Shown: positions 34,914-43,218, counted from the stretch's first letter. The stretch: DNA of 64,000 bases from Acutalibacter muris (GCF_002201475.1 NZ_CP021422.1:682001-746000); one strand, 5' to 3'. Notes: generated by a model not told the origin, from the letters alone. Numbers and translations are program-made.

Positions 34914-36244
34914 AGTTCTTGCTTCCTTTCCTGTTGCCGGGGCGTCACCCGCAAAATCCCGTCCACATTCTGCTTGATGATGCCGTACTCTTTCAGTTCC
35001 TTTTTCACTTCGCCGTACCTGGCGTACAGCCGTTCCTTTTCCTCCGACAACCGGGCATACTCCGTTTTCAGAGCAGCCAGATCGGGCAGTTTCGTCACGC
35101 CGCTCTCCCGCAAGGCACGGCCCGCCGCCTTGTACAATATCAGGGCGCTTTCATGCTCCTGCCGGAACCGGGCCTTGTCCGCCGCCCGGCGATACTCCAC
35201 CGCCACGGGCCGGGTCTGCTTGTAGGTGGTGACGTTCTTTATCAGCACGGCCATTTCTCCCAAACGCCGCTCCGCCGTTTTCAGTGCGGCGGCGGCTTCC
35301 TCGCTGGCGGCGCTGATCTCCGCCACCCGGCTTTCCAGATCAGGATAAGCGTCGATGCCATGCTCGGTCAGGAAGTTCATGGTCTTTGCCGCCTGCTGTA
35401 AATTGTGTATCTTCGCCCACCGCGTATAGCCCGCCGATTGCTGGGCTTTGATGCTGTTCTCAATGTCGATACGCAGGGAAATACCCTTGCGGGCTTTCGG
35501 CTTCCGGGTAGCGATGGCCCGGCCCTGGATGCGCTCGGTAATCGCTTCCTCGGTGTAGGCTTCGCCCAGCGTCTTGCACCTGGTAAACCGCTCCTGGCCG
35601 GGGGCGCGAAACGACACGAATTTCCCTTGCTTGATTTCATAGCCCTGCCTCTCCATGAGCCGCAGGAAGTCGTCAAAATCCTTGGCCTGGGGGATGGCGG
35701 CGTCGATGGCGATTTTCAGCTTCGCTTTCCAGCTCCGGCCCCGCCGCTGGGCGTCCCACTCGGCATAGGACTGGCCCCTGTTCTGGCCCGGCTTCACCAC
35801 GGACAGCCCTTGTTCCCGGCACAGCCGGTCGCTGGTGCGCCGGATGAAAGAATAGCTTTGCTTGTTGGAAACATACTTCCGGCAGTTCACCATGTCCACG
35901 GCGCAGAAAATGATGTGATTATGGACATGGCCCTTGTCGATGTGCGTTGTCAGCACATAGGGGTACTTGCCCTGCAAAACCTCGTCGGCTAGCCGCTTCC
36001 CAATCTCGTGGGCCTGCTCCGGCGTGGCCTCGCCGGGAGCAAAGGACTGTATCAGGTGGTGCGCCAGATTGTTGCCTTTCTGGATGGCCTGGGCAAGCAG
36101 CATTTCAAATTCTATGTCCGCCGTTTCATAGGAGCAACCAAAGGAGGACACCAGCATTTTCCCGTCCGTCTTGTCCGGGTTCTCGATGTAGTCAAGAGCC
36201 TTTTTCAGCGTTGACTTGATAGGATGTATCTTTGTAACTGCCAT
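34910..36244 (-). CDS. Relaxase/mobilization nuclease (MOBP type)
   Basis: This 444-residue relaxase would nick oriT and lead the strand into the channel. The N-terminus has the catalytic tyrosine candidate in LKKALDYIENPDKT (near 18). The three-histidine metal motif TTHIDKGHVHNHIIF lies at about residues 99-113. A helical C-terminal region (about 250-440) has coiled-coil segments. It is read on the reverse strand from ATG 36244 and overlaps MobC by 40 bases. It is intact. Its relation to ICE A or ICE B is uncertain, but it lies immediately next to the ICE B parB-like gene. Confidence 0.92.
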   Translation of the reverse strand: MAVTKIHPIKSTLKKALDYIENPDKTDGKMLVSSFGCSYETADIEFEMLLAQAIQKGNNLAHHLIQSFAPGEATPEQAHEIGKRLADEVLQGKYPYVLTTHIDKGHVHNHIIFCAVDMVNCRKYVSNKQSYSFIRRTSDRLCREQGLSVVKPGQNRGQSYAEWDAQRRGRSWKAKLKIAIDAAIPQAKDFDDFLRLMERQGYEIKQGKFVSFRAPGQERFTRCKTLGEAYTEEAITERIQGRAIATRKPKARKGISLRIDIENSIKAQQSAGYTRWAKIHNLQQAAKTMNFLTEHGIDAYPDLESRVAEISAASEEAAAALKTAERRLGEMAVLIKNVTTYKQTRPVAVEYRRAADKARFRQEHESALILYKAAGRALRESGVTKLPDLAALKTEYARLSEEKERLYARYGEVKKELKEYGIIKQNVDGILRVTPRQQERKQEL

Positions 36245-36534
36245 ATCTCCGCCAGCGCCCCCTTGATGTCCTCCATGTCCTGCGCGTACACTGTGCCGGT
36301 GCTGTTCACCCTGCGGGCGATCTGATTGACATTAACGCCGATCTTCTGTATCTCCGCCGTCTGCGCCCGGATGTCGCTGGTGTCCACGTTGACGATATAG
36401 CCGTCAATGAGCATCTTCCGGGCATAGGCCGAAAAATTGGCCGTATGGAGCAGGGCCATCTTCTGCTGTATCAACGCCTGTTCCTCCGCCGTCACCGGAA
36501 CACGCAGCACGATCTTCCGCTTCCTGTTCGCCAT
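36205..36534 (-). CDS. MobC-family relaxosome protein
   Basis: This 109-residue protein of the bacterial mobilization (MobC) family has a ribbon-helix-helix-like N-terminus (RKIVLRVPVTAEEQALIQQK) and the typical GVNVNQIARRVNSTGTVYAQ segment near 67-86. It would bind oriT and help the relaxase nick. The oriT candidate lies directly upstream of its ATG at 36534. Confidence 0.92.
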   Translation of the reverse strand: MANRKRKIVLRVPVTAEEQALIQQKMALLHTANFSAYARKMLIDGYIVNVDTSDIRAQTAEIQKIGVNVNQIARRVNSTGTVYAQDMEDIKGALAEIWQLQRYILSSQR

Positions 36535-36560
36535 GCGTCACCTCCGTTCTGCATAAGGGT

Positions 36561-36644
36561 TTGGGATTATCCCAACAAGCGAAAACGGACACGGCCCGGC
36601 AGGGGCCGGGGCGGGCCGTTTTCCGGGAGTGTGGCTACACTCCC
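36561..36644. other. Candidate oriT region next to MobC
   Basis: Two inverted repeats lie directly upstream of mobC: TTGGGAT-T-ATCCCAA (36561-36575) and GGGAGTGT-GGCT-ACACTCCC (36625-36644), separated by a GC-rich block. This is the usual place and layout of a transfer origin for MOBP relaxases. The nick site is not assigned. Confidence 0.5.
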
Positions 36645-36737
36645 TATGAATGAGTTTTAATAGGAACACTGTAATATCAAGGCTTTTCGGAGCCAGCAAC
36701 CACAAAAAAATATTATTTGAGCTATCACATTACGCAG

Positions 36738-36774
36738 AAAGCCGTCCGGCATGAAAAAACGGGCGGCTTTTTTG
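36738..36774 (+). terminator. Terminator-like hairpin
   Basis: AAAGCCGTCCG pairs imperfectly with CGGGCGGCTTT and is followed by TTT. It lies in the gap between mobC and the parB-like gene and would insulate the latter. Confidence 0.55.
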
Positions 36775-36866
36775 CGTGGATAGCCGGGAGGGAGGCGAAA
36801 AAATAGTAACAAAGTTTTAGCGCAAGATTTGTGCAACATTCACGAAATTAAAAAAGGAGGTAACGA

Positions 36867-38336
36867 ATGGCAGACGAAAAATTAAACGTGAGCCCGGAGG
36901 AAAATCCCCAGCCCAGCTTGTTCGATACTGGCCCGGCGGATGCTCCTGCCCCGGAAACATCCGCGCCGGAGCCCCCGGCCCCGGAGAACATTCCCGAGCA
37001 GGCCGCCGTGGATGCGCCCGCCCAGGATGCCCCGGCTGGGGCTCCCGGCGAGGTGAGTGTATCCGCTGACCAGATTGAAAAGCTCATGGCAGAACAGCGG
37101 GCGGCGGAACGTGCGGAAGTGGAAAAGAACGAGCCGCCTGAACCGGAACAGCCGCCTACCCCGGCCCCGGAGGAAAAGGCCGCCGGGGAAAAGGCCCCCG
37201 CCCCGGAGGATAAGCCCAAGGGCAGGCGGGGCCGCAAGCCCAAGGAAGAAAAAGCGGAGCCCGGCAAGCCGGGAGGGACGGGGGCCCGCCGTGGCCGCCC
37301 GGCCAAGGCTGACAAGGCGGCCACGGACAGGCCCCCGTCCCCACCTCGAGACAAAATGTCCCAAAGCAAGGGCGGAAAGGCCGCCACGGTAAAGGGCAAG
37401 GAAGAGGCCCCCGCCGCTCCTGCGCCGGAAGCGCCGCCCCAGCCCCGTGACGCGACCCGCGCCGAAAAGGAAGAGATTGTTTACCTCAACCTCTCGGAGC
37501 TGTTCCCGTTCAAAGACCATCCCTTTGGTGTGCGGGACGATGCGGAAATGAAAGGGCTTGTGGAGTCGGTCAAGGACAACGGCGTACATCAGCCCGCGCT
37601 GGTGCGTCCCCGCGAGGGCGGCGGCTATGAAATCATCGCGGGCCACCGCCGCCAGCGGGCCAGTGAGCTGGCCGGGTTCGCAAATATGCCTTGTATCGTC
37701 CGCAACATGACGGATGGCGAGGCCATCCTTGCGATGACAGACGACAACCTGCGCCACCGGGAAAAGATTCTGCCGATGGAAAAGGCCCAGTCGCTGAAAA
37801 TGCAGGTGGAGGCCATCAGCCATCAAGGGACGAAGATGGAGGGCGTGACCGCCGGGGACGTTGGAAAACGCTCCACGGAAATCGTGGGGGAGCGGAACGG
37901 CATGAACTACAAGCAGGTACAGCGGTATATCCGGCTGACCGAGCTTGTGCCGGAGCTCCAGTCTATGGTGAACGAGAAAAAGCTGTCTTTCACCCCCGCC
38001 GTGGAAATCTCGTTCATCAAGCCCAAAAACCAGAGGTTTATCGCCGTTTCCATTGAGGGCGAGCAGGCATCCCCCTCGCTCTCCCAGGCCCAGGAGCTCC
38101 GCAAGCTGGATAAGGACGGGAAACTGAACGGCGATGTAATTGACGGCATTTTGAGCCGTGAAAAAAAGGAGGTAGACAAAGTGATTATTTCCGCCGCTGA
38201 ATTGAACAAGTATTTCGGCAAGGACGCCACGCCCCGGGAAATGAAAGACCAGATTATGTCCCTGCTGGCCGAATGGAAAGAGAAACAGCCCCCGGAGCGC
38301 ACCGCCCCGGAGAAAAAGACCGACCGGGAAAAGTAA
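36867..38336 (+). CDS. ParB/Spo0J-family protein with long AT-hook-like N-terminus
   Basis: This 489-residue protein has a ParB nuclease-like domain (about 205-300: YLNLSELFPFKDHPFGVRDD, IIAGHRRQRASELAGFANMP) and the helix-turn-helix domain after it (GERNGMNYKQVQRYIRLTEL). The first 190 residues are low-complexity and rich in Pro, Glu, Ala and Lys. They contain two AT-hook-like basic motifs (KGRRGRKPK near 115 and ARRGRPAK near 135). ParB proteins bind centromere-like sites and may spread along DNA. No ParA is nearby, so it may act mainly as a global regulator like KorB. A copy of the ICE B inverted repeat lies inside the gene and another just after it. AAAGGAGG precedes the ATG. Confidence 0.88.
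   Translation: MADEKLNVSPEENPQPSLFDTGPADAPAPETSAPEPPAPENIPEQAAVDAPAQDAPAGAPGEVSVSADQIEKLMAEQRAAERAEVEKNEPPEPEQPPTPAPEEKAAGEKAPAPEDKPKGRRGRKPKEEKAEPGKPGGTGARRGRPAKADKAATDRPPSPPRDKMSQSKGGKAATVKGKEEAPAAPAPEAPPQPRDATRAEKEEIVYLNLSELFPFKDHPFGVRDDAEMKGLVESVKDNGVHQPALVRPREGGGYEIIAGHRRQRASELAGFANMPCIVRNMTDGEAILAMTDDNLRHREKILPMEKAQSLKMQVEAISHQGTKMEGVTAGDVGKRSTEIVGERNGMNYKQVQRYIRLTELVPELQSMVNEKKLSFTPAVEISFIKPKNQRFIAVSIEGEQASPSLSQAQELRKLDKDGKLNGDVIDGILSREKKEVDKVIISAAELNKYFGKDATPREMKDQIMSLLAEWKEKQPPERTAPEKKTDREK
37346..37366. promoter_or_regulatory. ICE B inverted repeat, copy 1 (inside parB-like gene)
   Basis: CTCGAGACAAAATGTCCCAAA: a GAGACA left arm (one mismatch) and a TGTCCC right arm around AAA. Located in the disordered N-terminal coding part (residues RDKMSQS). 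Confidence 0.6.
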
Positions 38337-38338
38337 GC

Positions 38339-38360
38339 CTTGAGACATTTTGTCCCGAGG
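38339..38360. promoter_or_regulatory. ICE B inverted repeat, copy 2 (after parB-like gene)
   Basis: CTTGAGACATTTTGTCCCGA starts three bases after the parB stop and is followed by a T-rich tract, so it can also form a terminator hairpin. Confidence 0.6.
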
Positions 38361-38412
38361 TTTTTCTTTTTTCCGCGCCCCTCCCCCGCGCCTTGCATGG
38401 CGTTCTTTTAGA

Positions 38413-38583
38413 GAGGGGCTCTGGTGGTATATCCCCCGTCGCCGCCTACTACTGAGCACAGCCGGGAGTGGGCGGTCAAGGGGCGGAACGCCCGCCGCCT
38501 GCGGCGGCTTGCCCTTGACGGCCCGCCCCGGCTGTGTCACCCCTCCCGGCGCGGCGGGGGATATATCCTCCAGAGCCGCCCCT
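38413..38583. repeat. Large nested inverted repeat between parB and DUF4406 genes
   Basis: Outer arms GGCTCTGG.GG.TATATCCCCC (38417 onward) pair with the complement ending at 38577. Middle arms CACAGCCGGG and GTCAAGGG pair with CCCTTGAC and CCCGGCTGTG. The inner arm is GCCGCC-TG-CGGCGGC. The whole can fold into one long hairpin of about 165 bases. No gene lies in it. It could be a structured RNA, a replication or transfer origin, or a binding platform. Confidence 0.7.
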
Positions 38584-38608
38584 TTCCCATGAATGGGAAA
38601 GGGCGGGG
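38576..38608. repeat. Hairpin CCCTTTCCCAT / ATGGGAAAGGG
   Basis: This perfect 11-bp arm pair around GA is extended by GC-rich flanks. It lies 45 bases before the DUF4406 gene and after the large nested repeat. Confidence 0.65.
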
Positions 38609-38654
38609 GGATAGGGCTGAACGACAATTATCAAAATATCGGAGGTAAACGACT

Positions 38655-38996
38655 ATGAAACGACCCCTTGCTTACATCACCGCCGCTTGGTATGGCGGCG
38701 ACACGGAAAATGCGGAGCTGGCCGCGCAGTACTGCCGGGCGGTCTACGATGCGGGCTTTGCCCCTATCTGCCCGGCCTTGTTCCTGCCCCTTTTCCTCAA
38801 TGACGCGGTTCCCGAGGAGCACAAGAGCAGCATTGACATTGGCCGCGACCTGCTCCGGCGCTCCCGGGTGCTGGTGGTGTGCGGGCATACCGTCACCGAG
38901 TCCATGAAGAACGACATCGCCGTGGCCCAGCGGCTGGGCATCACCGCCACCACCCTTGAGGGCATTTTGACCGTCAAGGGACAGGGCCGCCGCTGA
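38655..38996 (+). CDS. DUF4406-like nucleoside deoxyribosyltransferase-fold protein
   Basis: This 113-residue protein resembles the nucleoside 2-deoxyribosyltransferase-like fold: LAYITAAWYGGDTENAELAA, GFAPICPALFLPLF, then LLRRSRVLVVCGHTVTESM, which includes the GxxxTxSM-type end motif. Members on mobile elements have no settled role. TCGGAGGTAAA gives a good start. The next gene, ardA, starts two bases after its stop. Confidence 0.75.
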   Translation: MKRPLAYITAAWYGGDTENAELAAQYCRAVYDAGFAPICPALFLPLFLNDAVPEEHKSSIDIGRDLLRRSRVLVVCGHTVTESMKNDIAVAQRLGITATTLEGILTVKGQGRR

Positions 38997-38997
38997 C

Positions 38998-39699
38998 GTG
39001 GCCGCGCTGTTCGAGGCGTACATCACCAATCTGGGGAAATACAACGAGGGCGAGCTGGTGGGGGAAACGCTGAAATTCCCCACCAGCCCCCAGGCGGTGG
39101 AGGCGCTGTTAAAGAATATCGGCGTGGACGGCATACGCTACGAGGAATTTTTCATCACCAGCTTTGACGGCGATGTGCTGGGGCTCTATGACTATCTGGG
39201 CGAGTATGAAAATCTGGACGAGCTGAACCATCTGGCCTGCCTGCTCTCGGAGCTCCCCCAAAGCGAGATTGAAAAATTCGAGGCCGCGCTCCATATGGGG
39301 GCGCATACCTCCAGCGTGGCGGACATCATCAACCTTGCGGAAAATCTGGACTGCTTTGAATTTTACCCGGATATTGAAAGCGAGGAAGATTTGGGCCGCT
39401 GCTATGCAGAGGACTTGCCGATACCCGCCGAGCTGAAAGACTACTTTGACTATGAGGCATACGGGCGGGACATATCCATCAATGAGGGCGGCCACCTTGC
39501 CCCCGGCGGCTATATCGTCCAGACTGGCGATATTAAGGAAGTCTACCACGGGATAGAGGATATTCCCAAGGAGCACAAGGTTTTTGCCCTCCCCCGGCTC
39601 TCCATCCGGGAGCAGATGGCTGCCTACAAGGAAGTGATTGACCGTTCCTCTCTGGCGGCTGAACGCAAGCACCCGGAAACAAACCGGGAGGAGCGGTGA
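38998..39699 (+). CDS. ardA: ArdA antirestriction protein
   Basis: This 233-residue acidic protein of the ArdA family is a DNA mimic that inhibits type I restriction enzymes when the element enters a new host. Family patterns are FEAYITNLGKYNEGELVGET at the start, a central acidic region (YLGEYENLDELNHLACLLSE), and C-terminal GYIVQTGDIKEVYHGIEDIP. It starts at GTG 38998, coupled to the gene before. The last 20 residues are basic. A copy of the ICE B inverted repeat follows the stop at once. Confidence 0.9.
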   Translation: MAALFEAYITNLGKYNEGELVGETLKFPTSPQAVEALLKNIGVDGIRYEEFFITSFDGDVLGLYDYLGEYENLDELNHLACLLSELPQSEIEKFEAALHMGAHTSSVADIINLAENLDCFEFYPDIESEEDLGRCYAEDLPIPAELKDYFDYEAYGRDISINEGGHLAPGGYIVQTGDIKEVYHGIEDIPKEHKVFALPRLSIREQMAAYKEVIDRSSLAAERKHPETNREER

Positions 39700-39722
39700 C
39701 TTCGAGACATTTTGTCCCAAAG
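39700..39722. promoter_or_regulatory. ICE B inverted repeat, copy 3 (after ardA)
   Basis: CTTCGAGACATTTTGTCCCA starts at the base following the ardA stop codon and lies 40 bases before the pcfB start. Confidence 0.6.
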
Positions 39723-39761
39723 GCCGGAGGGCCTATCCCCCATGAAAGGAGGCGGTTTTGA

Positions 39762-40241
39762 TTGATTGACGAGGATGTTTCCCGGCGCACGATAGCACTT
39801 TCTATCAGAACGGGAAAACTTTCGGCCCGGGTGCTGGCCTATGCGCTCCGGGCGGCTGGCCGGAAGATACAAAAGGAGCACCGGGCCCACCAGACGCCCC
39901 ACGGCAGGCAGTCCGTGAAAAAGCTCATGGCCCACGGCGCGGCCACGAACAGTATCGAGCTCACCGGGGCCCCAAAAGAATTTGACCGGGTGGCCCGGAA
40001 GTGGAATGTTGACTATGCCTTTTACAAGACCGGGCCGGACAAGTATCTGCTGTTCTTCAAGAGCGGGCAGGCGGACGCAATCACCGCTTGTTTCTCGGAA
40101 TACTCCCGCCGGGTGCTGGATAAGGCAAGGACTGACCGCGTACCCATCCGGGAACAGCTCAGACGGGCCGCCGCCGAGATACTGCATAACCCCGCCCACA
40201 AGAAAGACCGCGTAAAGGAGGCCGCCCATGAGGACAGATAA
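39762..40241 (+). CDS. PcfB-family (DUF3801) conjugation protein, ICE B
   Basis: This 159-residue basic protein starts at TTG 39762 after AAAGGAGG. IDEDVSRRTIALSIRTGKLS and QSVKKLMAHGAATNSIELTG align with the ICE A copy at 21912. It is coupled to VirD4 by a 14-base overlap. Its role, as for ICE A, is to help bring the relaxosome to the coupling protein. Confidence 0.87.
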   Translation: MIDEDVSRRTIALSIRTGKLSARVLAYALRAAGRKIQKEHRAHQTPHGRQSVKKLMAHGAATNSIELTGAPKEFDRVARKWNVDYAFYKTGPDKYLLFFKSGQADAITACFSEYSRRVLDKARTDRVPIREQLRRAAAEILHNPAHKKDRVKEAAHEDR

Positions 40242-42069
40242 GCTGAAAAAGTACCTTTTGCCCAACCTCCCCTATCTGTTCATCGGCTGGGCCTGCCTAA
40301 AGGTGGGGACGGCCTACCGTCTGGCGGCGGGGGCGGATTTGGCCCACAAGCTGGTGGGGATGGTGGCGGCTCTCGGCCCGGCCTTTGCCGACTTCGCGCC
40401 GGGGCTCAATCCCTTTGACTGGCTTACTGGCATCGCGGGGGCCGTGGCGATCCGGCTGGTTATCTATCAGAAAAGCAAAAAAGCCCAAAAATACCGCCGG
40501 GATGAAGAGTATGGTTCGGCCCGCTGGGGAACGGAAAAAGACATCAAGCCGTTCACCGACCCCAGGTTTGAGAACAACATCATTCTGACCGGGACGGAAT
40601 TTCTCACCACCAACACCCGGCCCGCCGTCCCCGCCAATGCCCGGAACCTGAATTGCTGTGTTGTCGGTTCCTCCGGCTCCGGCAAGACCCGGTTCTGGCT
40701 TACCCCGCAATTACTCCAGGCCCATTCCTCCTATGTGGTGGTAGACCCAAAAGGCGGGGTGCTGGAGCAGGCGGGCTTTTTCCTGCAACGGAAAAAGGGA
40801 TATAAAATCAAGGTTTTTAACAGCATTGATTTTTCCCGCTCCATGCACTACAACCCGCTGGCGTACATCCGCAACGAGGCCGACATTCTGAAATTTGTCA
40901 ATACCCTAATCGCCAACACCAAAGGCGAGGGCAAGGAGGGCGACCCGTTCTGGACGAAATCAGAAACGCTTTTATACTGCGCCCTTATCGCCTATATCAT
41001 CTTCGAAGGCCCGGACGAGGACAAGAACATGAACACGCTGGTAGACATGATTTCCGGCATGGAGGTCAAGGAGGACGATGACGACTTTATGAACGCGGTG
41101 GACTATATGTTCGCCGGGCTGGAAAAGCGCAAGCCGGACTGTTTCGCGGTCAAGCAGTACAAAAAGTACAAGCTGGCCAGCGGCAAGACTGCCCGCTCCA
41201 TACTTATTTCATGCGGTGCGCGGCTGGCCCCATTTGACATCCCGCAACTCCGGGAGATTATGAGCTATGACGAGATGGAGCTTGACAAGCTGGGGGACAG
41301 ACGGACGGCGGCTTTCTTCATCATCAGCGATACCGACACCACCTACAATTTTATTGTAGCTCTGGCGTTTTCGCAGATGTTCAATCTCTTGTGCGAAAGG
41401 GCGGACAACGTACACGGGGGCCGCCTGCCCCATCATGTGCGGGTGCTGTGGGACGAGGCCGCCAACACCGGGCAAGTGCCGAACCTCGAAAAGCTGGTGG
41501 CGGTCATCCGCTCCCGGGAGGTGAGCCTGACGCTGTTCTACCAGCAGTTGGCCCAATGTAAGGCAATCTACGACAAGAACGCCGAGACGATACTCGGCAA
41601 CATGGACAGCGTGGTATTCCTCGGGGGCCGGGAGGCCAGCACCATCAAGGAGATTTCCGAGAACTGGCTGGGCAAGGCCACCATCTCCATGCAGACCGAG
41701 GGCCGCTCCCGTGGGCAGTCGGAAAGCTACAATCAGAACACGCAACGGCTGGGCCGGGAGCTTATGACCCCCGCCGAGCTTGCCACCATGCCCGGCGACA
41801 GGTGCATCCTGCAACTGCGGGGCCTGCCGCCGTTCTACTCCCGGAAATACGATTTGAAACAGCACCCCAACTACCGATACACGGCGGAGGCGGACAAGAA
41901 GAAAAACGCCTTTTCGCTGGAGCGGCTTATCTGCCGCCGTATAAAAAAGCTCAATCCCAACGAGCAGTACACCGTGTACGAGGCGGACGTGCCGGACAAA
42001 ACGCCCATAGACGAGGACGAGGACATCCTCAACTATGACGATTTGGACGACCCGGACGCTTTTGTATAG
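40228..42069 (+). CDS. VirD4-like type IV coupling protein, ICE B
   Basis: This 613-residue ATPase is homologous to the ICE A copy. Membrane segments lie at about 10-28 and 60-85. Walker A is VVGSSGSGKTRFWL (near residue 150) and the Walker B strand is VLWDEAANTGQVPN (near 410). The C-terminus (DEDEDILNYDDLDDPDAF) is strongly acidic. No frame break is seen, so this is the only large transfer gene of ICE B that remains complete. A repeat copy follows directly. Confidence 0.93.
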   Translation: MRTDKLKKYLLPNLPYLFIGWACLKVGTAYRLAAGADLAHKLVGMVAALGPAFADFAPGLNPFDWLTGIAGAVAIRLVIYQKSKKAQKYRRDEEYGSARWGTEKDIKPFTDPRFENNIILTGTEFLTTNTRPAVPANARNLNCCVVGSSGSGKTRFWLTPQLLQAHSSYVVVDPKGGVLEQAGFFLQRKKGYKIKVFNSIDFSRSMHYNPLAYIRNEADILKFVNTLIANTKGEGKEGDPFWTKSETLLYCALIAYIIFEGPDEDKNMNTLVDMISGMEVKEDDDDFMNAVDYMFAGLEKRKPDCFAVKQYKKYKLASGKTARSILISCGARLAPFDIPQLREIMSYDEMELDKLGDRRTAAFFIISDTDTTYNFIVALAFSQMFNLLCERADNVHGGRLPHHVRVLWDEAANTGQVPNLEKLVAVIRSREVSLTLFYQQLAQCKAIYDKNAETILGNMDSVVFLGGREASTIKEISENWLGKATISMQTEGRSRGQSESYNQNTQRLGRELMTPAELATMPGDRCILQLRGLPPFYSRKYDLKQHPNYRYTAEADKKKNAFSLERLICRRIKKLNPNEQYTVYEADVPDKTPIDEDEDILNYDDLDDPDAFV

Positions 42070-42092
42070 CTTTGGGACATTTTGTCCCAAGG
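42070..42092. promoter_or_regulatory. ICE B inverted repeat, copy 4 (after virD4)
   Basis: CTTTGGGACATTTTGTCCCA has perfect GGGACA/TGTCCC arms. It begins at the base after the virD4 stop. Confidence 0.65.
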
Positions 42093-42161
42093 AGTAGCCA
42101 GCCGCCTACACCGGGCGGCTTTTCTTGTGCCCGGGAATATCCCGGAGAAATGGAGGACTAT

Positions 42162-42304
42162 ATGGCATTCTTCGCATCCGCTATCACCACTTTGCAGACC
42201 CTTGTTATCGCGCTGGGCGCGGGCCTCGGCGTTTGGGGCGTTGTCAATCTGCTGGAGGGCTACGGCTCGGACAACCCCGGCTCCAAAAGCCAGGGCATGA
42301 AACA
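42162..42304 (+). pseudogene. Maff2 gene of ICE B, 5' half
   Basis: The first 47 codons of a Maff2 protein (MAFFASAITTLQTLVIALGA, LLEGYGSDNPGSKSQGMK) end at the insertion point of the 15-kb element. The open frame adds six foreign residues before a stop at 42326. The missing 3' half is at 57359-57436. Joining them gives a 70-residue protein matching the intact ICE A copy (24235). GGAGGACT precedes the ATG at 42162. Confidence 0.92.
42297..42304 (+). other. Left attachment core of inserted element
   Basis: ATGAAACA is the 8-base sequence shared with the right junction at 57359-57366. The crossover of the serine recombinase must lie in it, most simply at its GA dinucleotide (as known for TnpX/TndX-type enzymes). 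Confidence 0.7.
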
Positions 42305-42347
42305 CTTGACCCCCAAATTGATGTAAAGAAAAACGAGAACAAATGCG

Positions 42348-42371
42348 TTGTGTATGCCGCAGTTTTTGGAG
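42348..42371 (+). repeat. Left copy of terminal inverted sequence of the inserted element
   Basis: TGTGTATGCCGCAG followed by a T tract and GGAG is repeated in inverted orientation at 55568-55589, directly before the recombinase gene. It is a candidate regulatory or recombinase-related site. Confidence 0.55.
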
Positions 42372-42389
42372 AAGAATTGCAAGACCGCA

Positions 42390-42418
42390 TTGTGTTTTCT
42401 CAACAGAGGCGGTATAAT
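42390..42418 (+). promoter_or_regulatory. Promoter for the XRE-tnpV genes
   Basis: TTGTGT (42390-42395), a 17-base spacer, and TATAAT (42413-42418), followed 66 bases later by the XRE gene. Confidence 0.75.
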
Positions 42419-42483
42419 GGTTAATAGACCATAGTGCCGGGGCCGCTACTGCTGACCCTGGCACTGGAAAGGTGAGAATGACT

Positions 42484-42696
42484 ATGAAAATCAGCTATAA
42501 GCCGCTGTGGAAAACATTGATCGACAAAAATCTGACCAAGAAAGATTTACGGCTCCAGGCGCATTTGACAACAAATCACATCGCCAACATGGGCAAGGGA
42601 GAACATATCTCCATGCAGACCCTTATCAAGATTTGCGAAACGCTGAACTGCGATATTGCCGATGTGATTGCGCTGGTGCCAGATAACGACCCGTAA
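42484..42696 (+). CDS. XRE-family helix-turn-helix protein
   Basis: This 70-residue Cro/CI-type DNA-binding protein has SYKPLWKTLIDKNLTKKDLR, then LTTNHIANMGKGEHISMQTL (recognition helix) and LNCDIADVIALVPD. Single-domain proteins like this often control excision or transfer in small mobilizable elements. AAAGGTGAG lies upstream; in-frame GTG 42472 and ATG 42478 are alternative starts. It is followed by tnpV. Confidence 0.85.
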   Translation: MKISYKPLWKTLIDKNLTKKDLRLQAHLTTNHIANMGKGEHISMQTLIKICETLNCDIADVIALVPDNDP

Positions 42697-42714
42697 GGGA
42701 GAAAGGGCATCACA

Positions 42715-43080
42715 ATGGAAAACGGATTGACCTATATTCGCGTTGGAGACTACTATATCCCCAATCTGGCATTAGACCCCGAACCAGAGGAACCGGTCAG
42801 GGATATTGGCAAATATGGTCGCATGAGGTTGACCTACTTGAAGCAGCACCGGCGCAAGCTGTACCGGGAGCTGGTGGACACAGGCAAACTCCAGGCACAT
42901 CTACTGGACATCAACGACACCGCCAATGACTGGCTGGACAGGATGATGCCGCAGATGGCAAAGGCGGCGGAGGCCACCGAGGAATTGAAAGCCCGCGATC
43001 AAATGGCGTGGGTCGGACTGATGAATAGCTGCAAAGCACAAGTTGAGGAAATTATCTTTGCGGAACTGGTATACTGTTGA
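42715..43080 (+). CDS. tnpV: TnpV-like transposon protein
   Basis: This 121-residue protein of the TnpV family was first named in the clostridial Tn4451 group. Typical segments are LTYIRVGDYYIPNLALDPEP, GRMRLTYLKQHRRKLYRELV and LLDINDTANDWLDRMMPQMA. Its precise role is unknown. It supports assignment of the element to the Tn4451-like group. AGGGAGAAAGG precedes the start, and a terminator follows. Confidence 0.88.
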   Translation: MENGLTYIRVGDYYIPNLALDPEPEEPVRDIGKYGRMRLTYLKQHRRKLYRELVDTGKLQAHLLDINDTANDWLDRMMPQMAKAAEATEELKARDQMAWVGLMNSCKAQVEEIIFAELVYC

Positions 43081-43087
43081 TTAGCTG

Positions 43088-43119
43088 AAGGCCAGAGGGT
43101 GTATCCTTCTGGCCTTTTC
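43088..43119 (+). terminator. Rho-independent terminator after tnpV
   Basis: AAGGCCAGA pairs with TCTGGCCTT around an 11-base loop, then TTTTC. Confidence 0.8.
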
Positions 43120-43218
43120 TGCGAATAAGCATCTATTTTGATTTCCGCGAACCGATTTAAGGATTCTTTAATAACTCCTATGCTACAATAGGTCCACAAA
43201 GCGAAAGGAGCAGTGGAA

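Noticed and set aside
36882..38627. 581-codon open frame on the reverse strand opposite the parB-like gene
   Set aside because: It is an antisense shadow caused by high GC; low-complexity, no ribosome site and no family match, while the forward gene has clear ParB domains.
38339..42092. Repeat copies 2-4 as simple terminators only
   Set aside because: Only copy 2 has a good T tract, and copies 1, 5, 6 and 7 lie inside coding DNA, so termination alone does not explain the set.
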